A DNA stretch of 64,000 bases from JAJPKK01 sp963844635 (GTDB taxonomy: Bacteria > Pseudomonadota > Alphaproteobacteria > Rhizobiales > Xanthobacteraceae). Shown here in pieces: positions 26,330-35,798 of the stretch (positions are counted from its first letter, which is position 1; each line of letters starts with the position of its first letter). The stretch covers positions 1,302,001 to 1,366,000 of the forward strand of contig CAWJPD010000003.1 in the NCBI GenBank assembly GCA_963844635.1, in the 5' to 3' direction. The position numbers were made by a program, and so were the translations under genes. The notes under the pieces are model-generated. The model was not told where the DNA came from. It was given only the letters and a program-made list of their open reading frames with translations, and searched no databases.

Positions 26330-26526
26330 CGCCCAGGATGGGCAAAACCGCGGGCCGCCTCCCTTCCCTCGGCCCGAGACTCTCAGTAGCGATTTTGCCC
26401 ACGCGGTCTGTCAATTTTCATAACTCCGACAGCGTGGGCAACGCGCCTATTTGATCTACAAGTGGCAGGGCCATGTAAGGCGTTGCCCACCCTACGATCG
26501 ATTTTGATTCAATAGATCGGAACATG
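26330..26526 (-). repeat. Dispersed repeat, family B, first arm of an inverted pair
   Basis: The stretch holds GATGGGCAAAACCGCGGGCC, TTTTGCCCACGCGGTCTGTC, GACAGCGTGGGCAACGCGCC and GCGTTGCCCACCCTACGATC, and ends with GATCGGAACATG. It is an imperfect reverse complement of 26621-26820. Confidence 0.8.
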
Positions 26527-26620
26527 CCCTAGCAAACCGCGCGCAAATAAATATATAAATCATGCAGGCGAAGGCCTGACCCTGACCGCCGGTTTGCATG
26601 AAGGTTCAGCCAAACTAGCG

Positions 26621-26820
26621 CATGTTCCGATCAGATGGAATCAAAATCGATCGTAGGGTGGGCAACGCGCTTACACGATCCGGGCAATTGTAGATCAAAT
26701 AGGCGCGTTGCCCACGCTGTCGGAGCTATGAAAAATCGGCCGACCGCGTGGGCAAAATCGCCCCCAAGAGTTTATGCCAATGGAAGGGAGGCGGCGGGCG
26801 ATTGTGCCCACCCTACGCGC
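26621..26820 (+). repeat. Dispersed repeat, family B, second arm of an inverted pair
   Basis: It starts CATGTTCCGATCAGATGGAA, continues CGATCGTAGGGTGGGCAACG and ends GTGCCCACCCTACGCG. With the arm at 26330-26526 it could form a very long imperfect hairpin around a 94-bp AT-rich centre. Confidence 0.8.
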
Positions 26821-26848
26821 CGCGTTTCAATATGACTGGAAACCGCTG

Positions 26849-26950
26849 TAGCGCATGATCCCGTAAAGTTGCAGGCTTTTCGGACAAGATCATGCGCAAA
26901 ATCAATGACAATCGAGCGGGAGGCGTTTCAACCTGAACGCATCCCGCTCA
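26849..26950 (+). repeat. Dispersed repeat, family A
   Basis: TAGCGCATGATCCCGTAAAG, GGCTTTTCGGACAAGATCAT, GAGCGGGAGGCGTTTCAACC and TGAACGCATCCCGCTC occur in order. Two internal inverted repeats are visible: GCATGATC/GATCATGC and GAGCGGGA/TCCCGCTC. Confidence 0.85.
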
Positions 26951-27327
26951 ATAGCGCGTCATTCAAGTGAATTTGTCGCGTGACAACAAAACGCAGCAGG
27001 GTTTTGCCGACAGTTTCTATTCCTGCTCGAAATCTACTTCGATCTCTCGGCAGGGCCGAAGCGGCGAAGTCGCTCGCTCAAGGAAACCGCAATCCAAGTG
27101 CTCGTAATTCCGGTGCGACCTGCTGAATCAACCTCTGAAGGCAATTTTACGCGCTCATCATATCGTGATCGAAAACAGGGCCGACCTTAAAAATTATTAA
27201 TCCTCAAGACAGGTTAATGTAATTTTCAGATTTTACTATTGACTAAAGCAAGAAAGGCCGTGGTTGCCCTTTCCAAAATGGCAGAACGGAACAGCGAAAA
27301 TAAAAGCAGAGACACGGAGTCCAAATC
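26951..27327. other. AT-rich leader region of degP
   Basis: No gene is seen. From 27185 to 27250 the DNA is strikingly AT-rich compared with its surroundings, as expected for a promoter or curved region upstream of the stress protease gene, but no consensus could be assigned. Confidence 0.45.
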
Positions 27328-28849
27328 ATGACACAGCGTGAAAGTTTCAATGCCGCCCCACGTCGGGGACTGGTTCCTCGCCGGCTCGCAATGCTGGCCT
27401 CGGTTGCCGGCATCGGTCTGGCCGTTTTGGTCGGCGGCCCCATTGCCTACGGACCCTATCCGGCGGCTTGGAGCGCGACAGCTCAGACCGTTGACAACCC
27501 ACCCCAGATGCCAAGCTTTGCCGACCTTGTCGGGAAGGTGAAGCCGGCTGTCATCTCGGTCCGCGTCAGCCTGGACAATTCGGCAGTTTCCGAGAACTCC
27601 GGCCAGAATGGTAACGGCGCCGTGCCGTTTGGGCAGGGGCCATTCCAGCGCTTCTTCCGTCAGTTCGGCCAGCCGAACGGTGCGCCGCAGGTGCAGCGGA
27701 ACATGATGGCTGAAGGTTCGGGCTTCTTTATTTCGCCTGATGGCTATGCCGTGACCAACAACCATGTCGTCGATCACGCCAAGACGGTCCAGGTGACAAC
27801 GAACGACGGGCGCACCTTGCAGGCCAAAGTCGTCGGCCGCGACGAGCTCACCGACCTTGCGGTGATCAAAGTCGAGGGCAAGAATTTCCCCTTCGTGAAG
27901 TTTGCTGAGCATCCGGTTCGCATCGGTGACTGGGTGGTGGCCGTCGGCAATCCTTATGGCCTCGGCGGAACAGTGACCGCGGGCATTGTGTCTGCAAGCG
28001 GCCGCGATATCGGCGCTGGACCTTACGAGGACTTCATCCAGATCGATGCGCCGATCAACAAAGGCAATTCGGGCGGGCCGACCTTCGACCTGAACGGCAA
28101 TGTCATTGGGGTTAACACCGCGATCTATTCACCGTCAGGCGGTTCGGTCGGTATCGGCTTCGACATCCCAGCCAGCACCGCGCAGATGGTCGTCGGCCAG
28201 CTGATGAATAAGGGGCACGTGACCCGCGGCTGGATGGGCGTTCAGGTTCAGCCCGTGACCGCCTCCATTGCTGACAGCCTGGGGCTGAAGAACCCCGAAG
28301 GCGCGATCGTCGATGAGCCGCAATCCGGCAGCCCGGCGGCCAAGGCCGGCATCAAGTCGGGCGATGTGATCACCGCCGTAAACGGTACACAAGTGAAGGA
28401 CTCGCGCGACCTCGCCCGCACCGTTGCCGGCCTCGCGCCTGGTACCTCGGTCAAGCTCGCCGTCATGCGCGATGGGCAATCGCACGACATGACCCTGACC
28501 TTGGGCGAATTGCCTGCCGAGCGGCAGGCGCGTGCCCAGGACCAGCAGCAGACCCCGGGGACGACGCCGCGGCTCGGACTTCTCCTTGGCTCCAGCTAAT
28601 GAAGTCGATGGTGCCGGCAACAAGGGTGTCGCCGTCACCGAGGTCAATCCGGATGGTCCCGCCGCCGAGCAGGGTGTGCAGGCCGGTGATGTCATCCTCG
28701 ATGTCGGCGGCAAGTCGGTCTCCAACCCCGCCGATGTGCGCAAAGAACTTGGCGACATCAACAAGGCCGGAAAGCACAGCGTCCTGCTGCGGCTGAAGTC
28801 CGGCGACACGACGAGGTTCGTCGCCGTCCCGTTCGGCAAAGAAGGATGA
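27328..28849 (+). pseudogene. Periplasmic serine protease DegP/HtrA (Do family), one apparent base insertion
   Basis: Envelope quality-control protease and chaperone. The N-terminus has a membrane-spanning or signal segment (MLASVAGIGLAVLVGGPIAY). The trypsin-like domain has His in VTNNHVVDHAK, Asp in DELTDLAVIKV and Ser in NKGNSGGPTFD. PDZ1 covers about VTRGWMGVQVQPV to GQSHDMTL. The frame as written stops at 28599, shortly after PDZ1; the next frame supplies APANEVDGAGNKGVAVTEV and a full PDZ2 ending VAVPFGKEG. Deleting one C at 28582 joins them into a Do-type protein of about 506 residues. A strong hairpin follows the stop. It is a single-gene unit. Confidence 0.92.
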
Positions 28850-28921
28850 GGAGAAAGGGGCCGACCGCCGATCGTGCCCTGTGTGTCTCCGGCACGATGT
28901 CCCCGTAATGCGGCGACCCCA

Positions 28922-28952
28922 GGGGACGGGCGACAAGCCCGTCCCCGCTTTC
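28922..28952 (+). terminator. Hairpin terminator after degP
   Basis: GGGGACGGGC and GCCCGTCCCC form a perfect 10-bp stem around a GACAA loop, followed by GCTTTC. The T-run is short, so it may be a weak intrinsic terminator or an RNA 3'-end stabiliser. Confidence 0.65.
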
Positions 28953-28965
28953 GTCGGCGCTTTGT

Positions 28966-29070
28966 CTAGCGCATGATCCCGTAAAGTTGCAGACTTTTCG
29001 GACAAGATCATGCGCAAAATCAATGATAATCGAGCGGAAGGCGATTTATTATTGAACGCATCCCGCTCTA
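28966..29070 (+). repeat. Dispersed repeat, family A
   Basis: CTAGCGCATGATCCCGTAAA, GACTTTTCGGACAAGATCAT and TGAACGCATCCCGCTCTA match the copy at 38527-38630 closely. Confidence 0.85.
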
Positions 29071-29511
29071 AGCGGCAGTAGCGATTGGAAATTGATTACA
29101 GCAGGTTTCGGTCAGCTCGAATCGCATAGGCGGATTAAGCGCCGATCTTCACACTGCGAAACAGCAGCTACCGAGGCAAGGCGCCAACCCGTCGATCCGA
29201 TCGTGATCTGGCGGATGACGCGCCCGGGCCGAGTAAGTCGAACTCGTGAACCGCCGGACGTCTGGACGTCGGGCGCTCCCTGCCCACGAAGGACGGTTCG
29301 ATCCCGCTGAAACATGCTGTAGCAAAACTTTCGCGTCATTTGTTCCCCGCAGTACAGAACCTGCTTCAGCTGTCGCTCGAATTTTGTAAGCTCGCTGATC
29401 GTTATGCGACGCAGGCAGCCCGCAACCTCTCTCTGCGACACGCGTTAAGGTCGTGGGCCTCGCCCTGACCGCAGCTTTTAACGACGCGGCACGTCAACCG
29501 AAGGCGAGAGC
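29071..29511. other. Gap upstream of the 2-oxoacid dehydrogenase operon
   Basis: No supported gene. Frames on both strands lack ribosome sites and domain character. The operon promoter presumably lies here. Confidence 0.45.
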
Positions 29512-30609
29512 ATGGACACCCCCACCACCGAGGAAGACTTTCCGGTCGTCGCCCGCTTCCAGGTGCGCCGCCGCGCCTATTTGGCGCCAGACGGAAAACT
29601 GCTGGGGCCGCCGCCCCACTTCGCCTCCGATCCCGCGCTGCTCATCCTGCTCTATCGCGCCATGGTGTTGTCCCGGGCCTTCGATCTCAAGGCGGTATCC
29701 CTGCAACGCACCGGGCGTCTCGGCACCTATGCGGTGTCACTCGGCCAGGAGGCGACCGGAGTGGGCATCGTCAGCGCGATGCATCGCGAAGACGTGCTGC
29801 TTCCCTCTTACCGCGATAACGCGGCACTGCTCTGGCGCGGCGTCAACATGGAGGAGGTCCTGCAGTTTTGGGGGGGCGACGAGCGGGGCAACAATTGGTC
29901 TGGTCCGCCGCAAGATTTTCCTCCCAGCATCCCGGTCGGATCGCAGGCGCCCCATGCCGCCGGGGTGGCGCTCGCGATCAAGCTGAAGCAGGTGGCCAAG
30001 GTCGCGGTGTGCATGTTCGGTGATGGCGCGACCTCTAAAGGCGACGTTTACGAGGCAATGAATTTTGCGGGCGCGCGAAAGCTTCCCGCCGTGTTCGTCG
30101 CCGTCAATAACCAGTGGGCGATTTCGGTGCCGCTGCGGCTGCAAACCGGTTGCGAGACTTTGGCGCAAAAGGCCATCGCCGCCGGTTTCGTCGGCGAGCA
30201 GGTCGACGGCAATGACGTGCTGGCCGTGCGTGCCGCGGCCGAGGAGGCGATCGAAGCGGCGCGAAGCGGGGCGGGGCCTCGCTTCATCGAGGCGGTGACG
30301 TATCGGCTTGGCGACCACACCACCGCCGATGATGCGAGCCGTTATCGTCCACCCGAAGAAGTGCAGGCGCATTGGAAGGAAGAACCGATCGCCCGGATGC
30401 GGGCCTATCTGGTGAACCGCCAAGCGTGGACCAAGGCACAGGAGGAGCAGCTCGCGGCAGAGTGTCAGCAAAAGATCGACGCCGCCGTTGCAGCTTACCT
30501 CGCCACTCCCCCGCGACCGCCGGAAACCATGTTCGACCATCTCTATGCCGTTTTGCCGAAGAGCTATGCCGCGCAGCGCGAAGAGTTGAGCGGAGCGTCG
30601 CATGGCTGA
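29512..30609 (+). CDS. 2-oxoacid dehydrogenase E1 component, alpha subunit
   Basis: Thiamine-diphosphate subunit of a pyruvate or branched-chain 2-oxoacid dehydrogenase complex; with E1-beta it decarboxylates the 2-oxoacid and acylates the lipoyl group of E2. The 365-residue product has the ThDP/Mg motif CMFGDGATSKGDVYEAMNFA and NNQWAIS, and the substrate-side YRDNAALLWRGV loop. The N-terminal region (VRRRAYLAPDGK) and length agree better with the BkdA1/Pdh Gram-positive-type alpha subunits than with the alphaproteobacterial PdhA used for central metabolism, so a branched-chain or acetoin-related role is possible. It overlaps the beta gene by 8 nt. E3 is not in the window. Confidence 0.93.
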   Translation: MDTPTTEEDFPVVARFQVRRRAYLAPDGKLLGPPPHFASDPALLILLYRAMVLSRAFDLKAVSLQRTGRLGTYAVSLGQEATGVGIVSAMHREDVLLPSYRDNAALLWRGVNMEEVLQFWGGDERGNNWSGPPQDFPPSIPVGSQAPHAAGVALAIKLKQVAKVAVCMFGDGATSKGDVYEAMNFAGARKLPAVFVAVNNQWAISVPLRLQTGCETLAQKAIAAGFVGEQVDGNDVLAVRAAAEEAIEAARSGAGPRFIEAVTYRLGDHTTADDASRYRPPEEVQAHWKEEPIARMRAYLVNRQAWTKAQEEQLAAECQQKIDAAVAAYLATPPRPPETMFDHLYAVLPKSYAAQREELSGASHG

Positions 30610-31582
30610 AGCCACTCTCGTCGAAGCCATCAATCTGGCCCTCGCCCGCGCTCTTGAGGAGAATTTGGACGTTGTAGTGTTCGGTGAGGATGTCGGCGTG
30701 AACGGCGGCGTATTTCGCGCGACCCTTGGCTTGCAAAAGCGGTTCGGGGCGGATCGCGTGATCGACACGCCGCTCGCGGAATTGCTGATCAGCGGCCTCT
30801 GCGTCGGGATGGCGGCACAAGGCATGCGCCCGGTCGCCGAAATACAGTTCATGGGGTTCATGTATCCCTGCATCGATCAGCTCGTGAATCATGCATCGCG
30901 ATTGCGCAACCGGACACAGGGGCGTCTGAGCTGTCCCATGGTGTTGCGCATGCCCCACGGCGCCGGCATTCGTGCCCCTGAACATCATTCGGAGGCTACG
31001 GAGGCGATGCTCGCCCATATTCCCGGGCTTCGGGTTGTCATGCCCTCCTCGCCGGAGCGCGCCTACGGTCTTTTGCTGGCCGCCATCCGAGATCCCGATC
31101 CCGTCGTCTTTCTCGAGCCGACCCGCATCTATCGCGCAGCCAAGGGAGAGGTCGCGGATAATGGCGAAGCCCTGCCGCTCGATGTCGCGTTTATTCTGCG
31201 CGAGGGACGCGACCTCACTCTCATCAGCTGGGGGGCCATGATCCGGGAGGCGCTCGCCGCGGCCGACGAGCTTGCGGCCGAGGGGATCGACGCCGAGGTG
31301 ATCGATCTCGCGACGCTCAAGCCATATGATGCGGATACGGTACTGGCTTCAATCGGCAAGACCGGTCGTTGCGTGATCGTCCATGAGGCCGCGCGTACGG
31401 GTGGGTTTGGGGCGGAGATCGCGGCGCTCATCGCCGAGCGCGGCCTGGAGTCCTTGTTGGCGCCGGTCGTTCGCGTCACCGGTTACGACACGGTGATTCC
31501 GCTGCCGCGTCTCGAGCAGCAATACATGCCGTCGGTTGGTCGGATCGTCGCCGCGGCTCGAAAAGTCTGTCAGTCCGGCTGA
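30602..31582 (+). CDS. 2-oxoacid dehydrogenase E1 component, beta subunit
   Basis: The 326-residue product is a transketolase-fold subunit that completes the E1 active site. Motifs are VVVFGEDVGVNGGVFRAT, DTPLAELLISGLCVGMAAQG, PVAEIQFMGFMYP, RMPHGAGIRAPEHHSEA (catalytic histidine loop) and DLATLKPYDADTV near the C-terminal domain. The ATG overlaps the end of E1-alpha, so translation is coupled. The E2 gene begins 14 bp after its stop. The set forms a clean three-gene operon with no frameshift. Confidence 0.94.
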   Translation: MAEATLVEAINLALARALEENLDVVVFGEDVGVNGGVFRATLGLQKRFGADRVIDTPLAELLISGLCVGMAAQGMRPVAEIQFMGFMYPCIDQLVNHASRLRNRTQGRLSCPMVLRMPHGAGIRAPEHHSEATEAMLAHIPGLRVVMPSSPERAYGLLLAAIRDPDPVVFLEPTRIYRAAKGEVADNGEALPLDVAFILREGRDLTLISWGAMIREALAAADELAAEGIDAEVIDLATLKPYDADTVLASIGKTGRCVIVHEAARTGGFGAEIAALIAERGLESLLAPVVRVTGYDTVIPLPRLEQQYMPSVGRIVAAARKVCQSG

Positions 31583-31596
31583 ACGAGGGACATGCC

Positions 31597-32739
31597 ATGC
31601 GCCAGTTCACGTTGCCAGACCTCGGCGAGGGTCTGGAGGAGGCGGAGATCGTCTCATGGTTCGTGAACGAGGGCGATAACGTCGTCGCCGATCAGCCGCT
31701 GGTCTCCGTTGAGACCGACAAGGCCGTCGTCGAGGTGCCCTCGCCCTGGAGCGGCCGCGTCGGCCACCTGTTCGGCAACAAGGGCGACATCATCAAGGTC
31801 GGGGCGCCGCTGGTCGAATTTGCCGAGGGCGAACAGCAGGACACCGGCACCGTTGTCGGCGACATCGGGCGGACCGAAGCTACGGCCAGGCCGACCCCTC
31901 CCGGGGCCGAGAAAGGCAGCGGCACTGCCGTTCACGTAGAACCGGGACGGACCGGGGGTCTTCATGTCATGCCGGCGATACGGGCCTTGGCGCGCAAGCT
32001 CGAGGTCGATCTCAACCTCGTGCATGCGACGGGACCGGGTGGCGCCGTCACGCGGGCCGATGTCGAACGCGCGGCGCGCAGCATGGTCGAAGCCGGTCCG
32101 GCCGAGCCATTGCGTGGCATGCGCCGCGCAATGGCGCAGCGCATGGCCGTGGCCAATGCCGAAGCCGTCCGCACGACGGTGACGGAGGAGGCCGACATCG
32201 GCGACTGGGGCAAGGACGAAGACATTACGATCCGGCTGGCGCAGGCGATTGCTGCCGCGTGCAAGACCGAGCCTTCCCTCAATGCCTGGTACAATGCGGG
32301 TGCCCTGGAGCGTCGCCTCATCGCTCGGATCGAACTCGGCATTGCTGTCGACACCGAGGGCGGTCTCATTGTGCCGGTGCTACGCAATGTCGGCGAGCGC
32401 GACGCCAAGGATTTGCGCAGCGGCCTCGATCGGCTGCGCGCCGACGCCGCGGCGCGTTCCATTCCGCCAGAAGAATTGCGCGGCGCAACCATCACGCTGT
32501 CGAATTTCGGCATGATCGGAGGGCGCTTCGCCAATCTTATCGTGGTGCCGCCCCAAGTCGCGATCGTCGGCGCGGGGCGCGTCTGGGAGCGCGTCGCTGT
32601 CCATCGCGGCGAGATTGCAGGCCGCCGGACGTTGCCGCTGTCGCTGACCTTCGATCACCGCTGTGTCACCGGCGGCGAGGCCGCCCGTTTCCTGATGGCG
32701 TTGAAGAGCGCTCTCGAACGCGCGTCGGCGGGCCTGTAG
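31597..32739 (+). CDS. Dihydrolipoamide acyltransferase (E2)
   Basis: Core of the 2-oxoacid dehydrogenase complex. Residues 1-80 are a single lipoyl domain with the modified lysine in SVETDKAVVEVPSPWSG. A Pro/Ala/Gly linker leads to a peripheral-subunit-binding domain (MPAIRALARKLEVDLNLVHA, GPGGAVTRADVE). The acyltransferase domain ends with LTFDHRCVTGGEAARFL, which has the catalytic histidine and the nearby Gly in place of the usual Asp/Gly spacing seen in DHRxxxGxxAA. At 380 residues it is a short E2 with a shortened catalytic N-terminal part. It closes the operon. Confidence 0.92.
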   Translation: MRQFTLPDLGEGLEEAEIVSWFVNEGDNVVADQPLVSVETDKAVVEVPSPWSGRVGHLFGNKGDIIKVGAPLVEFAEGEQQDTGTVVGDIGRTEATARPTPPGAEKGSGTAVHVEPGRTGGLHVMPAIRALARKLEVDLNLVHATGPGGAVTRADVERAARSMVEAGPAEPLRGMRRAMAQRMAVANAEAVRTTVTEEADIGDWGKDEDITIRLAQAIAAACKTEPSLNAWYNAGALERRLIARIELGIAVDTEGGLIVPVLRNVGERDAKDLRSGLDRLRADAAARSIPPEELRGATITLSNFGMIGGRFANLIVVPPQVAIVGAGRVWERVAVHRGEIAGRRTLPLSLTFDHRCVTGGEAARFLMALKSALERASAGL

Positions 32740-32801
32740 CCCCAGACAAAATGCGTCCGGGGCCGCCTTGAGCGCAGCGAAAGGCGGGAGCAAGGCCGCC
32801 G

Positions 32802-33134
32802 TCATCGCCCGTGAGGCGGCGAAGCTCCCATCCGGTGCTGCACCTCGGGCGGGACCCGATAATCGCGGATCACCGCTCGACTGTCGCGGAGCCCGCAGGC
32901 CTCGCGCTGAACGACATACATCCAGAGCGCGTGGGCGGCATCGGCGACCAATGCAGAGCGAGCCGGCGGACCCGTTTTCCTTGGCGGCGGCAATGCGTCG
33001 TGATCGCGAAGCGCCTGCAATGCGCGCTCGAGTCCGCGTCCCAACCGGCCGAGCGCCGCGGCCTGCTCCTGCACGATCTCATAATTCAAGACGTCGGCGG
33101 AAGAGGCGAACCGGTGCGGCTGGGGTTTCTGCAT
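32802..33134 (-). CDS. Small conserved protein, probably DUF6665
   Basis: The 110-residue product has a helical N-terminal half (DVLNYEIVQEQAAALGRLGR, GLERALQALRDHDA) and a second half with ADAAHALWMYVVQREACGLR and DSRAVIRDYRVPPEVQHRMG. I recall this pattern from short conserved proteins of Hyphomicrobiales; the family number is from memory. Function is unknown. It lies on the opposite strand between the E2 and gatC genes. Frames on the plus strand here are not protein-like. Confidence 0.65.
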   Translation of the reverse strand: MQKPQPHRFASSADVLNYEIVQEQAAALGRLGRGLERALQALRDHDALPPPRKTGPPARSALVADAAHALWMYVVQREACGLRDSRAVIRDYRVPPEVQHRMGASPPHGR

Positions 33135-33379
33135 CGACTTTCAGGGCGGGCAGCAGGTTGATCCGCCCCGCGGCTCCACGGCTTGCGGGTAGCGGCGGCC
33201 GAACGGATAACGTCTCGGCGCCCTTTTCGACAAGGGCCAATCCAAAACGGCGACTCCGACAATGGCGGAGTGGGGCGCTGGACAAGAAATAGGGAGCTGG
33301 ACAGGAGCACGCCGGCCTCCCGCTCGCCCCGTTGCTCGCCCGAAATTGCCTCTGCTATAGGTCGGCAACGGAGGCAAAC

Positions 33380-33668
33380 ATGGCGGTGGACGATGCGACG
33401 GTGCGTCGGATTTCGCATTTGGCACGCATTGCCGTTGCCGACGACGAAGTCGGGCGCCTGCGCGGCGAACTGAACGGCATGCTGGCCTTCATAGAGCAGC
33501 TTCTCGAAGTCGATGTCGAGGGAATTGAGCCGATGACGTCCGTCACGCCAATGAGTTCTGAAGAAACGGGCCGACGAGGTGACCGAAGGCGAGATTGCGG
33601 CCGATATCCTGAAGAATGCACCGGCGACGGAAGGCGGCTATTTCCTTGTGCCGAAGGTGATCGAGTGA
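33380..33668 (+). pseudogene. gatC: Glu/Asp-tRNA amidotransferase subunit C, one apparent base insertion
   Basis: GatC stabilises the GatA-GatB complex that makes Gln-tRNA(Gln) or Asn-tRNA(Asn) by amidation. The N-terminal part (MAVDDATVRRISHLARIAVA, LNGMLAFIEQLLEVDVEGI, EPMTSVTPM) is in one frame and the C-terminal part (KKRADEVTEGEIAADILKNA then PATEGGYFLVPKVIE) in the next. Removing one T at 33556-33557 gives a 95-residue protein, normal for GatC. GGAGGCAAAC precedes the ATG. It opens the gatCAB cluster. Confidence 0.93.
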
Positions 33669-33898
33669 TGTGTGAGGAATGTGACGAATTCCCCGCCGCT
33701 CGTTGTCGCTTATTTCAACAAGCCGGCGAGCAGGTTTTGGCGCCCGCCAGGGACCGTGGGGGGCGCCGTCGTCGCTCCGCAGCCGCCCAATCCCGCTACG
33801 CGGGCATTCGTTTGCGAGGAGACTTCGCCGGTTGCACCGGCAACCTTGCCTGATCGCGAGCGCCAAGCCTCCGTGCCATCCCATGTCGAATCGCCGGA

Positions 33899-35375
33899 AT
33901 GCGTGACCTCACCTCGCTGACGCTCGCCGAGGCCCGCAACTTTTTGCGCCAGCGGCAGGTCTCGGCGATCGAACTGACGCAGGCGCATCTCTCCGCAATC
34001 GAGCGGGCACGCCATCTCAACGCCTTCGTGCTTGAGACGCCCGACCTTGCGCTCGAGATGGCGGCGCGAGCCGATGCCAAAATCGCCTCCGCCGACGCCG
34101 GGCCGCTTGCCGGCATCCCGCTCGGCGTCAAGGACATGTTCGCGACCAAGAACGTGCGGACCTCGGCCTGCTCGCATATGCTCGACACCTTCGTCCCAAC
34201 CTATGAATCGACCGTCAGCGCCAATCTATGGCGGGACGGCGCGGTGATGCTCGGCAAGCTCAACCACGATGAATTCGCGATGGGGTCTTCGAACGAGACC
34301 TCCTGGTTCGGACCGGTGGTCTCGCCGTGGCGCCGCAAGGGTTCGCAGGCAAAGCTCGTCCCCGGCGGTTCTTCGGGCGGCTCCGCCGCAGCGGTCGCCG
34401 CAAATCTTTGCCTGGGCGCGACCGGCACCGACACCGGCGGGTCGATTCGCCAGCCTGCGGCGTTCACCGGCATCGTCGGCATTAAGCCGACATATGGCCG
34501 CTGCTCGCGATGGGGCATCATCGCGTTTGCGTCCTCGCTCGACCAGGCGGCCCGTTCGCCCGCACCGTTCGCGATGCTGCGATCCTGATTAGCGCTCGAT
34601 GGCGGGGCACGACCCCAAAGATACCACTTGCGCGGATCGGCCGGTGCCCGATTACGAGGCGGCGCTGACACGTTCCGTCAAGGGAATGAAAATCGGCATC
34701 CCGCGCGAATACCGCGTGAAGGGGATGCCGGACGCGATCGAGGCCCTATGGCGACGCGGCGTCGAGTGGCTTTCGGAGGCAGGCGCCGAGATCGTCGATG
34801 TGTCGTTGCAGCATACGAAATATGCCTTGCCCGCCTATTACATGTTGGCGCCAGCCGAGGCGTCCTCGAACCTCGCCCGCTATGACGGCGTCCGCTACGG
34901 CCTGCGCGCGCCCGCGCGCGACATCACCGACATGTACGAGAAGACACGCACTGCCGGGTTCGGCGCCGAAGTCCGACGCCGCATCATGATCGGCACCTAC
35001 GTGCTTTCGGCCGGATATTACGATGCCTATTATCTTCGGGCGCAGAAAGTGCGGACGCTGGTGCGTCGCGATTTCGAGGCGTGTTTCCAAACCGGCATCG
35101 ATGCGATGCTGACACCGACGACGCCGACCGCCGCCTTCGAGATGGGTGAAAAGGGCGAAGGCAATCCGACCGAGATGTACCTCGTCGACGTGTTCACCGT
35201 GACCGTGAACATGGCGGGCTTGCCGGGCCTCTCGGTACCGGCGGGCCTCGATGCCCAGGGCCTACCGCTCGGCTTGCAGCTGATCGGCCGGCCGTTCGAT
35301 GAGGAAACGCTGTTCACGCTCGGCGCCGCGATCGAAGCGGCGGCAGGGCGGTTCACGTGCCAGCGGTGGTGGTAG
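33899..35375 (+). pseudogene. gatA: Glu/Asp-tRNA amidotransferase subunit A, two apparent base deletions
   Basis: GatA is the amidase that releases ammonia from glutamine for transfer to the misacylated tRNA. The Ser-cisSer-Lys triad is visible: Lys in GIPLGVKDMF, cis-Ser in VPGGSSGGSAAAVA and the nucleophile in GTDTGGSIRQPAAF. After SLDQA the frame breaks: one G is missing near 34552 (GCGGGCCCG expected), then another base near 34595, and from about 34599 the product continues MAGHDPKDTTCADRPVPDYE through GIPREYRVKGMP to RFTCQRWW. The restored length, about 492 residues, is normal. A 230-bp region with no gene separates it from gatC. Confidence 0.94.
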
Positions 35376-35453
35376 TCCACCGCCGCCGCTGCAAACGCCG
35401 GACAAAGGCAACCATGATCGTGCTCGCAATCGCGATGCGCAGGGTCTGCGGAC

Positions 35454-35753
35454 ATGAGCGTCACGGATTTCAAGCGTTCCTTGCAGCAACAGCAGCCGCC
35501 TGAATCTTATCCGCCGGCGCTTCGGGCGTTATGGTGGACCAGCAAGGGTCAATGGAATGCCGCGCATGATATCGTCATGGCTCACGGAGGTGCCGATTGC
35601 GCCTGGGTGCATGCGCATCTGCACAGGGTCGAGGGCGATCTCGACAATGCGCGCTATTGGTATCGCAGGGCCGGCAAGCGGGTCGCCACCGCTGACCTTG
35701 CCGCCGAGCGCGAAGCGATCGTGGCGGCCCTGACCAACGGCACCGGCACGTGA
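35454..35753 (+). CDS. Small conserved protein between gatA and gatB
   Basis: The 99-residue product has no named domain that I recognise. It is helical, with ALRALWWTSKGQWNAAHDIV and AWVHAHLHRVEGDLDNARYW, YRRAGK, which looks like one and a half TPR/Sel1-type repeats. Similar small proteins sit at this place in Bradyrhizobium-type genomes as I remember them. It is intact, unlike both neighbours, and probably co-transcribed with them. Function unknown. Confidence 0.75.
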   Translation: MSVTDFKRSLQQQQPPESYPPALRALWWTSKGQWNAAHDIVMAHGGADCAWVHAHLHRVEGDLDNARYWYRRAGKRVATADLAAEREAIVAALTNGTGT

Positions 35754-35798
35754 CGCATCAAGGCTGCCCACAATGACAAGACATTCAATGGGACCGCG

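Noticed and set aside
26330..26820. Idea that the repeat-rich kilobase is a CRISPR array
   Set aside because: The repeats are long, inverted and irregularly spaced, and no cas gene is present.
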